Below are positions 14,652 to 21,596 of a stretch of 25,766 bases of DNA, one piece after another (positions within the stretch are counted from its first letter, which is position 1; each line of letters begins with the position of its first letter). Source of the DNA: JAVBPA01 sp031549925 (GTDB taxonomy: Bacteria; Bacillota; Clostridia; Oscillospirales; CAG-272); contig JAVBPA010000088.1 in the NCBI GenBank assembly GCA_031549925.1, positions 1-25,766 on the forward strand, written 5' to 3'. The position numbers and the translations under genes are program-made. The notes under the pieces are model-generated. The model was not told the origin of the DNA and did not search any database. It was given only the letters and a program-made list of their open reading frames with translations.

Positions 14652-15929
14652 TTATAAATCGACTATTCCGCATATAATTCTTGCGCTTTGGGCACGTGTT
14701 AATTCGGTGTAAGGAGATATATAACCCTCACCTGTACCGTTTATAATTCCTGTTTCATTTAAAGCGTAAAAAGCGTTTGCAGCCCAATCCGGAACAGATT
14801 CATTATCTGCGAAAACAGTTTTTATAGCAGGTTCAGGGAGATTTATGATATTATTAATCATAACCGCAGCTTCAGCTCTTGTAATTGAAGAATTGGGATT
14901 AAATACATATCCGGCTTCTGTTTCAACACCTTTTATAAAACCGAGCTGGAGGGCAGCAGCCACATATCCTCTGTATTCGTCCGGAATTGCGGCATTGTCA
15001 ATAAAACTCGTGCTTACAGAATTTCCTTTTACGGTATATCCCGCCGCAATCATTACCATCTTTAAAAATTCCGCGCGGCTGATATTGTCATTAGGCATAA
15101 ACACATAAGCGTCATCTTTAACAAAACCGTTCATGATACCCTCGTTATATAGTCTAACCGCCGATGTTTGAGCCCAATGGTCCTGTAAATCGGTGTAGAA
15201 TACATTTTGTTCGGGTTTTTCAACATTTATTTTTATAGTTGTTTTAGTAGATTTGTTTCCGTATTTATCAAAAACAATATATTCAAAACTGTCTTTTCCC
15301 GAATAATCCGCATTCGGAGTGTATTTATAACCGCCGAAGCTGACATCGGTAATTTCTATGCTGCCTTTTTTGGGCGATGATATTATTTCATATCTGAGCG
15401 AATCGTTTTCCGGATCAACAGCACGCATATTTCCGTAATACGCTATACCGGAAACAACTTTTACATTAAAATAATTTTCGTTGATAATTTTTGTTGTAGG
15501 AGCTGAATTCAATGAAGACAGAATATAAAGTGTACATAATACCGGATAATTTGATTTTGTACTTCCGAAGAAAATAAAATTGGTTTCATTTTCACCGATA
15601 GTTGTCGGAACGAATTTTAATTTTTTGAATGAAGAACGTTTAATCGTTTGTCCGGCTTCAACATCTTTAGATCCTAACATTAAAGAACCCGCTGATTTAT
15701 CGGGGATAGTTGTTATGGTTATACTTTGTTGTTTTGAGCCGAATGTCAAATCAAAATCTTCTGCTTTAAATTTAATTTCCGTTCCGGCTATTGCCGATTT
15801 TGAAAGGATTAAATCTTTTGCCAATATCTCAAGCGCGGGGCTGATTTGTGCCGCTGAAACAGATATACATGGAACCAACAGGAAAATTACCAGCAGCAAA
15901 AATATAAATCTGGATTTTGCTTTTATCAT
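14652..15929 (-). CDS. SLH-domain surface protein with cadherin-like domain
   Basis: This 425-residue secreted protein has a Sec signal peptide (about 1-27, core FIFLLLVIFLLVPCISVSAA), an N-terminal beta-rich region (about 28-140) and a cadherin/tandem-Ig type domain (about 146-236, DPENDSLRYEI ... YTPNADYSGKDSFEYIVFDKYG). Three C-terminal S-layer homology repeats follow, starting near FYTDLQDHW, SFIDNAAIPDEYRG and VFADNESVPDW, each ending in an (S/L)(I/T)RAE/RAQ helix. SLH triplets bind pyruvylated secondary cell-wall polymer, anchoring the protein to the wall. It has a strong gaggagg site and stands alone between the GNAT operon and ilvE. Its ligand is unknown; a structural or adhesive role is likely. 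Confidence 0.9.
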   Translation of the reverse strand: MIKAKSRFIFLLLVIFLLVPCISVSAAQISPALEILAKDLILSKSAIAGTEIKFKAEDFDLTFGSKQQSITITTIPDKSAGSLMLGSKDVEAGQTIKRSSFKKLKFVPTTIGENETNFIFFGSTKSNYPVLCTLYILSSLNSAPTTKIINENYFNVKVVSGIAYYGNMRAVDPENDSLRYEIISSPKKGSIEITDVSFGGYKYTPNADYSGKDSFEYIVFDKYGNKSTKTTIKINVEKPEQNVFYTDLQDHWAQTSAVRLYNEGIMNGFVKDDAYVFMPNDNISRAEFLKMVMIAAGYTVKGNSVSTSFIDNAAIPDEYRGYVAAALQLGFIKGVETEAGYVFNPNSSITRAEAAVMINNIINLPEPAIKTVFADNESVPDWAANAFYALNETGIINGTGEGYISPYTELTRAQSARIICGIVDL

Positions 15930-15951
15930 ATGATCCTCCTCTATAAAATAA

Positions 15952-15978
15952 AACGGCTTTGTTATCGTTTTTGCCGTT
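15952..15978 (-). promoter_or_regulatory. Small hairpin in the SLH-gene leader
   Basis: AACGGC pairs with GCCGTT across a 15-nt A/T loop just upstream of the ribosome site, followed on the minus strand by ttattttat. It could act as a weak attenuator or an mRNA stabiliser; a 6-bp stem is small. Together with the repeat and the ilvE promoter it accounts for the 340-nt gap 15930-16269. Confidence 0.3.
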
Positions 15979-16059
15979 AGTTATGTTTACAGCATTATTT
16001 TTTACCGTCTTTGTATTATTTATACATATAATTTCAAAGATAATATTTTTAGTGGGAAC

Positions 16060-16192
16060 GGAGAACGGGGAACGGTCGCTTTTGAGAAAAGCAAAGTCAA
16101 CAAGTTGACTAACCGCAAAACTTTTGTTTATTACATAAGTTTTTTGCCAGGCTTTTTTGTAAAAAAGCCGCGTACCTCCGCAAAACTTTTTT
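16060..16192 (-). repeat. Dispersed repeat, copy R4 (A-D-A-B-C)
   Basis: Read on the minus strand: box A (16178-16192), module D with the hairpin GGCTTTTTT-gt-AAAAAAGCC (16150-16169) and cctggcaaaaaa, a second box A (16113-16127), box B palindrome gtcaacaagttgac (16096-16109), and box C with a degenerate gttccccgttctcc tail. It is the most complete copy in the window. It separates the divergent SLH gene and ilvE. Confidence 0.88.
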
Positions 16193-16209
16193 GAAATTAA
16201 ATTTTTGTA

Positions 16210-16238
16210 TTGAAATTTAAACGGAATTATTATATAAT
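16210..16238 (+). promoter_or_regulatory. Sigma-A-type promoter of ilvE
   Basis: TTGAAA and TATAAT are separated by 17 bp, ending 31 nt before the start codon. The leader is too short for a T-box, and no T-box motif is seen. Confidence 0.75.
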
Positions 16239-16269
16239 GTAATGTATATTTATTTTTTAAGGAGCCGTT

Positions 16270-17337
16270 ATGTTAAATATAAAAATAGAATACACACAAA
16301 ATAAAAAAGAAAAACCTGATCAGAGTAAGCTTGGATTCGGGAAAATATTCTCCGATCATATGTTTATAATGGATTATTGCGATACAAACGGATGGTGTAA
16401 TCCCAGAATAATTCCTTATCAGAATTTATCAATATCTCCGGCGGCAATGGTATTCCATTACGCGCAGGAAGTTTTTGAAGGATTAAAAGCATACCTTCGT
16501 CCGGACGGCAAGGTTCAGCTTTTCAGACCGGAAAAAAATATCGAACGCATGAACAACACAAACGATCGTTTATGTATACCCCGCCTTGATCCGAACGACG
16601 CTCTCCAGGCAATCAAGGCTATAGTCGATGTTGACCGGGATTGGATACCCACTCTCTCCGGAACTTCGCTGTATATACGTCCTTTTATAATTGCGACAGA
16701 TGAACAGGTCGGAGTTCATCCCTCCCATACCTATATGTTTATAATTATTTTATCACCGGTAGGATCATATTATCCGCAGGGAATCAATCCGGTAAAAATA
16801 TTTATTGAAAAAGAATATACAAGAGCCGTTAAAGGCGGAACAGGCAGAGCAAAAGCCGGCGGAAATTATGCCGCTTCTTTAATCGGACAGAAAAAAGCGG
16901 AATCTCTCGGATACGCGCAGGTATTGTGGCTCGACGGTATTGAACATAAATACATCGACGAAGTTGGAGCGATGAACGTTTTCTTTAAAATTAACGGCGA
17001 AATAATAACTCCGTCGCTTGATGAAGGAACTATACTTCCCGGAGTTACCCGCGATTCCTGTATAGCATTGTTAAAGGATTGGGGATACAAAGTAACCGAA
17101 CGTAAATTATCTGTAGAAGAACTTGCTTCCGCCGCCGCTGAGGGTTTGCTTGAAGAGGCTTTCGGAACGGGTACAGCCGCCGTTATTTCTCCTATCGGCG
17201 AACTAAACAACGACGGAAATATAATAATAGTAAACGAAGGCAAAATCGGAGAAGTATCACAAAAACTGTATGATACTTTAACTGATATACAATGGGGAAG
17301 AATCGAAGATATCTATAACTGGACACAATTAATTTAA
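16270..17337 (+). CDS. ilvE: Branched-chain amino acid aminotransferase
   Basis: This 355-residue class IV PLP-dependent aminotransferase transfers the amino group between glutamate and the keto acids of valine, leucine and isoleucine. Features are FHYAQEVFEGLKAYLRPDGKVQLFRPEKN (about 62-90), the catalytic Lys195 in GGTGRAKAGGNYAAS, QVLWLDGIEHKYIDEVGAMNVFF (about 218-240), and the cofactor-phosphate loop LPGVTRDS (about 257-264) and GTGTAAVISPIGEL. The length and motif set match the eukaryote-like BCAT2 branch. A strong aaggag site precedes the ATG. A 22-bp tandem duplication covers its last codons. It begins a plus-strand run but probably forms its own unit with the pseudouridine synthase. 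Confidence 0.95.
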   Translation: MLNIKIEYTQNKKEKPDQSKLGFGKIFSDHMFIMDYCDTNGWCNPRIIPYQNLSISPAAMVFHYAQEVFEGLKAYLRPDGKVQLFRPEKNIERMNNTNDRLCIPRLDPNDALQAIKAIVDVDRDWIPTLSGTSLYIRPFIIATDEQVGVHPSHTYMFIIILSPVGSYYPQGINPVKIFIEKEYTRAVKGGTGRAKAGGNYAASLIGQKKAESLGYAQVLWLDGIEHKYIDEVGAMNVFFKINGEIITPSLDEGTILPGVTRDSCIALLKDWGYKVTERKLSVEELASAAAEGLLEEAFGTGTAAVISPIGELNNDGNIIIVNEGKIGEVSQKLYDTLTDIQWGRIEDIYNWTQLI

Positions 17338-17360
17338 CAACTGGACACAGTTGATATAAC
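17317..17360 (+). repeat. 22-bp tandem duplication across the ilvE stop codon
   Basis: aactggacacaattaatttaac is followed directly by aactggacacagttgatataac (19 of 22 identical). The first copy encodes the terminal NWTQLI-stop of IlvE; the second is in the spacer and also contains caact-ggacac-agttg, a small hairpin. Confidence 0.9.
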
Positions 17361-17378
17361 CAAAAATTTTATAAAAGA

Positions 17379-18356
17379 TTGAAAATAACAATAGAAGCGG
17401 CGCATGACGGAAAGGTTTTAAAAAATTATTTAAGATATGATTTGAGATTTTCCCATGCGATGATATCAAAATTAAAAAAAACAGATAACGGGATTTTACT
17501 TAACGGTTTACATGCGACAGTCAGAGCTTTCCTTTGCGGCGGTGATACGCTTGAGCTAGCGGCGGAAGACTTTGAAAATGATGTAAACAATAACATTGAG
17601 CCTGCCGATTTGCCTTTTGATATTTTGTATGAAGACGATTATATTTTGATAGTCAATAAAAATCCGAACATGCCGCCGCATCCTTCTTTATATCATCAGA
17701 ACGATACGCTTGCGAACGCTGTAGTATTCTATTACAGATCCCAAAATGTTCCGTTTGTTTTCCGCGCGGTGAACAGACTTGACAGCGGGACAAGCGGTAT
17801 CATGATGATAGCCAAAAGCAAACCCGCAGCTTATGCTTTTTACACTCTTATGAGCAGAAACGAAATTAATAAAGAATATACGGCAATAGTAAAAAACAAA
17901 CCGAATCCGCTGCAAGGCGATATAATATCACAAATCAGAAGAAAAGAAGACAGTTTGATATTGCGCGAAGTTTGTTGTTTGTATAATTATGAAACACCCC
18001 GCCAGAATGATAATGAAACATCAATTCCAAACGGGTGTGAAATTTCGTTTTCGGATAAAAAAAGCTTATATGCCCATACTAAATATAAAACAATTTTATC
18101 GAAAAACGGCTATAGTGTACTGAATGTAAAAACACTTACCGGAAGAACGCATCAAATCAGAGTACATCTTTCATCCGTCGGTTGTCCGATAATAGGAGAC
18201 TATTTATACGGTTCAGATGACGATAATTTTGCTTTGAACCATCAGGCGCTTCATGCCGGAAATATTTCTTTTATACATCCGTACACCGGAAAAAACATGG
18301 ATATATTTGCTCCGCTTCCTCAAGATATGAAAAATATTATTGATAATTTATTATAA
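17379..18356 (+). CDS. RluA-family pseudouridine synthase
   Basis: This 325-residue protein is an RluA/RluD-type synthase that converts uridine to pseudouridine in rRNA or tRNA. An S4-like N-terminal part (about 1-70, ...KVLKNYLRYDLRFSHAMISKLKK..., GDTLELA) is followed by the catalytic domain with PPHPS, the catalytic Asp135 in VNRLDSGTSGIMMIAKS (Asn where His is usual), NKEYTAIVKN, and LTGRTHQIRVHLSSVGCPIIGDYLYG. The target position is not predictable. The best start is TTG, since no in-frame ATG precedes the S4-like region. No Shine-Dalgarno is visible, and translation may depend on coupling with ilvE, 41 nt upstream. The next gene begins 12 nt downstream. Confidence 0.9.
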   Translation: MKITIEAAHDGKVLKNYLRYDLRFSHAMISKLKKTDNGILLNGLHATVRAFLCGGDTLELAAEDFENDVNNNIEPADLPFDILYEDDYILIVNKNPNMPPHPSLYHQNDTLANAVVFYYRSQNVPFVFRAVNRLDSGTSGIMMIAKSKPAAYAFYTLMSRNEINKEYTAIVKNKPNPLQGDIISQIRRKEDSLILREVCCLYNYETPRQNDNETSIPNGCEISFSDKKSLYAHTKYKTILSKNGYSVLNVKTLTGRTHQIRVHLSSVGCPIIGDYLYGSDDDNFALNHQALHAGNISFIHPYTGKNMDIFAPLPQDMKNIIDNLL

Positions 18357-18368
18357 ATTGAAAAAATA

Positions 18369-19472
18369 ATGGTAAAAAAAATCTATTCAAAAATAAGATA
18401 TTATTGTCCTTTGCCTGTCCTTATCATATACGCTTTATTTTTATTATGTTTAATGCTTCATTTAATATCGGCAAACAGCGTTTTGTTTTCTGATTTTTTT
18501 AACAGATATATAAGTTCCTACGGAAGAAATTTTTTAGCCAAGCTGACAAATGTCTTTCCGTTTTCTATATCTGAGACAATAATTATATTTTTACCGGTTA
18601 TAATAACATTATTAATAACGGGAAGCATTTATATAAACAAAAAGAGTGTTCAAGCCGGAGTTAGATATTTATGCTGGCTTTTTGCCGTTGTTACGCTGTT
18701 TTATTCTATATTTGTCTTGAATTTCGCGATGGCTTATCAGGGATCAACACTGGAAGAAAAACTGAATTTGAACAGACGCAATGTTTCACCCGAACAATTA
18801 TACGAAACCGCTGTAATTTTAAATGAAAAAGTAACCGAGCTTTCCGACAATGTAAATTTTAAACTGGCTTCATTTTCGGTTATGCCGTATTCATTAAATA
18901 CAATGAACACAAAGCTTAACGATATTTATAACAGTGTGACAGACAAATATAAATTTATCGGAAAATTAAGATCTAATTTAAAATACGTACTTTTGAGCGA
19001 ACCGATGACTTACACTCATATATCAGGTGTTTATACTTTTTATACCGGAGAAGCGAATATAAACATCAATTTTCCTGATTATACAATCCCTTACACCGCA
19101 GCTCACGAACTTTCGCATCAAAGAGGCGTGGCGCGTGAGGACGAAGCTAATTTTATGGCTTTTCTTATATGTATTGAAAGCGATGACGACTATATCCGTT
19201 ACAGCGGTTATCTCAGTATGCTTGAATACGTTTTAAACGCTCTATACAGCGCGGATACAACCCTTTATTATAAGGTATCCGATAATATAGATATCAGAGT
19301 AAAATATGAAATGATAGCTTACAATGATTTTTATGAGAAATACAAAAAAAACATCGTTTCAGAAGTATCATCAGCCGTCAACGATACCTTTTTGAAATCC
19401 CAGGGTCAAACAGAAGGAACCAAAAGCTACGGCAGAGTAGTCGATTTGGCGGTTGCTTATTATATTCCGTAA
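18369..19472 (+). CDS. DUF3810 membrane zincin-like protein
   Basis: This 367-residue protein has three predicted membrane helices in the first third (about 16-38, 66-88, 99-121), then a soluble domain carrying HELSH (His246-Glu247-xx-His250) followed by GVAREDEANFMAF, in which Glu257 or Glu259 could be the third zinc ligand. This arrangement and length match the DUF3810 family, predicted integral-membrane zinc metallopeptidases with no established substrate. The family itself is recognised from the HELSHQRG(V/I)AREDEANF block. No Shine-Dalgarno precedes the ATG. It sits between the pseudouridine synthase and a deacetylase-like membrane protein, immediately upstream of the wal genes, which suggests an envelope role. 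Confidence 0.85.
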   Translation: MVKKIYSKIRYYCPLPVLIIYALFLLCLMLHLISANSVLFSDFFNRYISSYGRNFLAKLTNVFPFSISETIIIFLPVIITLLITGSIYINKKSVQAGVRYLCWLFAVVTLFYSIFVLNFAMAYQGSTLEEKLNLNRRNVSPEQLYETAVILNEKVTELSDNVNFKLASFSVMPYSLNTMNTKLNDIYNSVTDKYKFIGKLRSNLKYVLLSEPMTYTHISGVYTFYTGEANININFPDYTIPYTAAHELSHQRGVAREDEANFMAFLICIESDDDYIRYSGYLSMLEYVLNALYSADTTLYYKVSDNIDIRVKYEMIAYNDFYEKYKKNIVSEVSSAVNDTFLKSQGQTEGTKSYGRVVDLAVAYYIP

Positions 19473-19503
19473 AAACAAACCTTATTACAAATAAAAACAA
19501 CAA

Positions 19504-20724
19504 ATGAAAAATGTAATTGCTGCCTTGATATGCGCTTTTATAATTGCCGCTCTGGTTATCGGAGCAGCCTTTTCCACGCGTGTCTATTCACTCAAGGACA
19601 GCGCTGTAACCGAAGAAAAAAAGCCCCTGATGTATATAAACGACGAACCTTGGTATAACGAATATTTATATCCGATGGAGAATATATTTTTAGTCGATTA
19701 TATTCCGATTTTTATGTTTGCAAAGCTTGACGGAGTTTTTATAAAAATCAACAGCGCTATAAACGATGTTATGATATCATACAAAAACAAATATCTGACA
19801 TTTAAAACGGATAAAAGCGAAATGTACGACGCTGAGGGAGGAAAATATAATATCAGAACATACCTGCTTTACGGAGGCGAAAGATATGTTCCGGCAAGGG
19901 TGGTCTGCGATTATTTCGGCTTCGTATATGAAAAATCCAAAAACGGGGAAGCCGTAAGAATATACGACGCAAATGTAAAATTAACATTTGATGAAGTTTT
20001 AAAAATCTATAATCCTTCGATTGCAGAAAATGTTACCGAAACCACGGCAAAAAATACGGAAAAAGAAACATCCGAAAAAATAACTGAAGGGACAACTAAA
20101 GCGGAGGATACAAAAGAGATCAGTGAATGTAATGTTTATCTTTCCCTCTATGGTTCCTCATCAAATAATATATCAGAAGCAATTAAATTATTAAATGAAT
20201 ACAATGTTCCCGCCGCATTTTTTCTGGAACAATCGGAAATTATAAAAAACGCGGATACAATCAGAGAGATAAATGTAAACGGCTATAATTTCGGTGTTTT
20301 ATTTAACAGCGGAAGTATTCCCGAAAACGGAAATTCGTCCGATAAATACAAAAACGTTATTTCAAATCTGACGGAAATCAATGATTATATTTACAGGTTA
20401 CAAAAATATAAAACCAGACTTACCGCTTTGACCGAGGATTATTATTTAAGAAAATCCTACGGAAATGATTTATTTTCTCTCCTGACAGAAGAAGGATACA
20501 TTGTAAGAGGCTATGATTATTATTATAATTATGCATACCGTTTATCGGCGGAAACCGTGACCGATCGTTTTTATAAATTGCTTTCCGGAAAAGAAAATGT
20601 ATCGGTTGCAATCTATTTAAATTCCAACGGAACAGATATTTTAAAATATCTGCTTGAATATATAGATAAATATCCGCAGCTTCATATAGTAGAAATAGAC
20701 GAAAGTTCAGACGATTTTATATAA
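19504..20724 (+). CDS. Membrane-anchored NodB-fold pseudoenzyme with copper-amine-oxidase-N-like domain
   Basis: This 406-residue protein has an N-terminal membrane anchor or uncleaved signal (about 5-27), a beta-rich region resembling the stalk domain called copper amine oxidase N (about 40-165; YVPARVVCDYFGF is the telling motif), a Thr/Glu/Lys-rich linker (about 170-205) and a C-terminal polysaccharide-deacetylase-like domain. The deacetylase match is structural: VYLSL ... SEAIKLLNEYNVPAAFFLEQSEI mirrors the usual TFDDGP ... LLxxYxVPATFF. The metal-binding motif is replaced by SLYGSS (214-219), and the HxxxH is missing (NFGVLFNS), so a metal-dependent deacetylase activity is unlikely. No Shine-Dalgarno is visible. 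It lies 13 nt before walR and may bind peptidoglycan as a sensor. Confidence 0.7.
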   Translation: MKNVIAALICAFIIAALVIGAAFSTRVYSLKDSAVTEEKKPLMYINDEPWYNEYLYPMENIFLVDYIPIFMFAKLDGVFIKINSAINDVMISYKNKYLTFKTDKSEMYDAEGGKYNIRTYLLYGGERYVPARVVCDYFGFVYEKSKNGEAVRIYDANVKLTFDEVLKIYNPSIAENVTETTAKNTEKETSEKITEGTTKAEDTKEISECNVYLSLYGSSSNNISEAIKLLNEYNVPAAFFLEQSEIIKNADTIREINVNGYNFGVLFNSGSIPENGNSSDKYKNVISNLTEINDYIYRLQKYKTRLTALTEDYYLRKSYGNDLFSLLTEEGYIVRGYDYYYNYAYRLSAETVTDRFYKLLSGKENVSVAIYLNSNGTDILKYLLEYIDKYPQLHIVEIDESSDDFI

Positions 20725-20737
20725 AAGGATGTTTTTG

Positions 20738-21445
20738 ATGACAGAAAATAAAAAGAAAATACTGATAATAGAAGACGAAAAAAATATAGCCCAGGTACTC
20801 GCCTATAATTTAATGCAGGAGGGATATCTTTTCGATATCGCATTTGACGGTGAATCCGGATACGAAAAAGCTTCAAACGGCGATTATGATTTGATACTGC
20901 TTGATCTTATGCTTCCGAAAATGGACGGGTTTGAAGTTTGCCGTAAACTCAGGCTAAAAATTTCCACTCCGATTATTATCGTCACGGCAAGAGTTGAAGA
21001 AATCGATAAAATATTAGGTCTTGATTTAGGTGCGGACGATTATGTCACAAAGCCTTTTAAGATAAAAGAATTGTTTTCCAGAATACGCGCCAATATACGG
21101 CGTTCCTCAAATGAGGTCTTAACGGGGGAATCCGTAAAAACACAGTCTGTAATCACCATAAGAAATTTAGTCATTGACAATGAAAAATATCAGGTTATAC
21201 GTGACGGAGAACTGATTCCTTTGACAAAAAAAGAGTATGAACTGCTTTCTTTTTTAGCGCAGAATTTAGGGCAGATTTTTTCAAGGGAAGATATACTCGA
21301 AAAGGTTTGGGGTTACGACAGTTTTTTGGGTGATTTGCAAAATGTTGATGTTACGGTAAGCAGACTGCGGAAAAAGCTTGAAAAAGATCCTACTAAGCCG
21401 GAATATTTTTTCACAAAACGAAATATCGGTTATTATGTTACTTGA
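20738..21445 (+). CDS. walR: WalR (YycF)-type response regulator
   Basis: This 235-residue OmpR/PhoB-family regulator has a receiver domain with acidic pair Glu12-Asp13, phospho-acceptor Asp56 in LILLDLMLP, Thr83 and Lys105, and a C-terminal winged-helix DNA-binding domain (about 138-234: LTKKEYELLSFLAQNLGQIFSREDILEKVWGYD, ending TKRNIGYYV). With the downstream kinase and YycH/YycI-like genes it is assigned as WalR, the regulator of peptidoglycan hydrolase and wall-metabolism genes in low-GC Gram-positives. The ATG used is 9 nt after aaaagg; an in-frame ATG abutting that site is rejected. A repeat element lies between it and walK, unusual for this pair. Confidence 0.92.
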   Translation: MTENKKKILIIEDEKNIAQVLAYNLMQEGYLFDIAFDGESGYEKASNGDYDLILLDLMLPKMDGFEVCRKLRLKISTPIIIVTARVEEIDKILGLDLGADDYVTKPFKIKELFSRIRANIRRSSNEVLTGESVKTQSVITIRNLVIDNEKYQVIRDGELIPLTKKEYELLSFLAQNLGQIFSREDILEKVWGYDSFLGDLQNVDVTVSRLRKKLEKDPTKPEYFFTKRNIGYYVT

Positions 21446-21462
21446 TTGAATAAAGGGTTACG

Positions 21463-21580
21463 GGGTACGGTCGCTTTTTGCGAAAAAAGCTCCGCAAAAA
21501 CGTTTGAAAAATAATGTGTAAAAGTTATGGGGGATATGATAGCTTTTTTGCGAAAAAAGCTCCGCAAAAACGTTTGAATA
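21463..21580 (-). repeat. Dispersed repeat, copy R5 (A variant and C), partly duplicated
   Basis: On the minus strand two copies of a box A variant (caaacgtttttgcgg) and GCTTTTTT hairpins are followed by box C (ggggtacggtcgcttttt on the plus strand). The second hairpin AGCTTTTTT-gcg-AAAAAAGCT (21541-21561) is perfect. The element splits walR from walK. Confidence 0.8.
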
Positions 21581-21596
21581 ATAATGTATAAAAGTT
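21481..21596 (+). repeat. 70-bp-period direct duplication including the walK start
   Basis: Positions 21481-21526 and 21551-21596 match at 44 of 46 bases and share cgaaaaaagctccgcaaaa, cgtttga and aataatgt(g/a)taaaagtt. The second copy contains the real walK start (atgtataaaagtt); the first carries a duplicate start (atgtgtaaaagtt). Confidence 0.92.
21514..21591 (+). other. Decoy walK start and 25-codon ORF
   Basis: The duplicated ATG opens a frame that begins MCKSYGGYD, crosses the second repeat copy and stops at TAA 5 nt inside walK, overlapping its ATG by 8 nt. That is the geometry of a coupled leader ORF and the same overlap as walK/walH. No Shine-Dalgarno is seen before it, so translation is uncertain. 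Confidence 0.25.

Noticed and set aside
15930..16269. T-box or other riboswitch upstream of ilvE
   Set aside because: The promoter leaves only a short leader and no T-box antiterminator motif is visible; the upstream DNA is the dispersed repeat.
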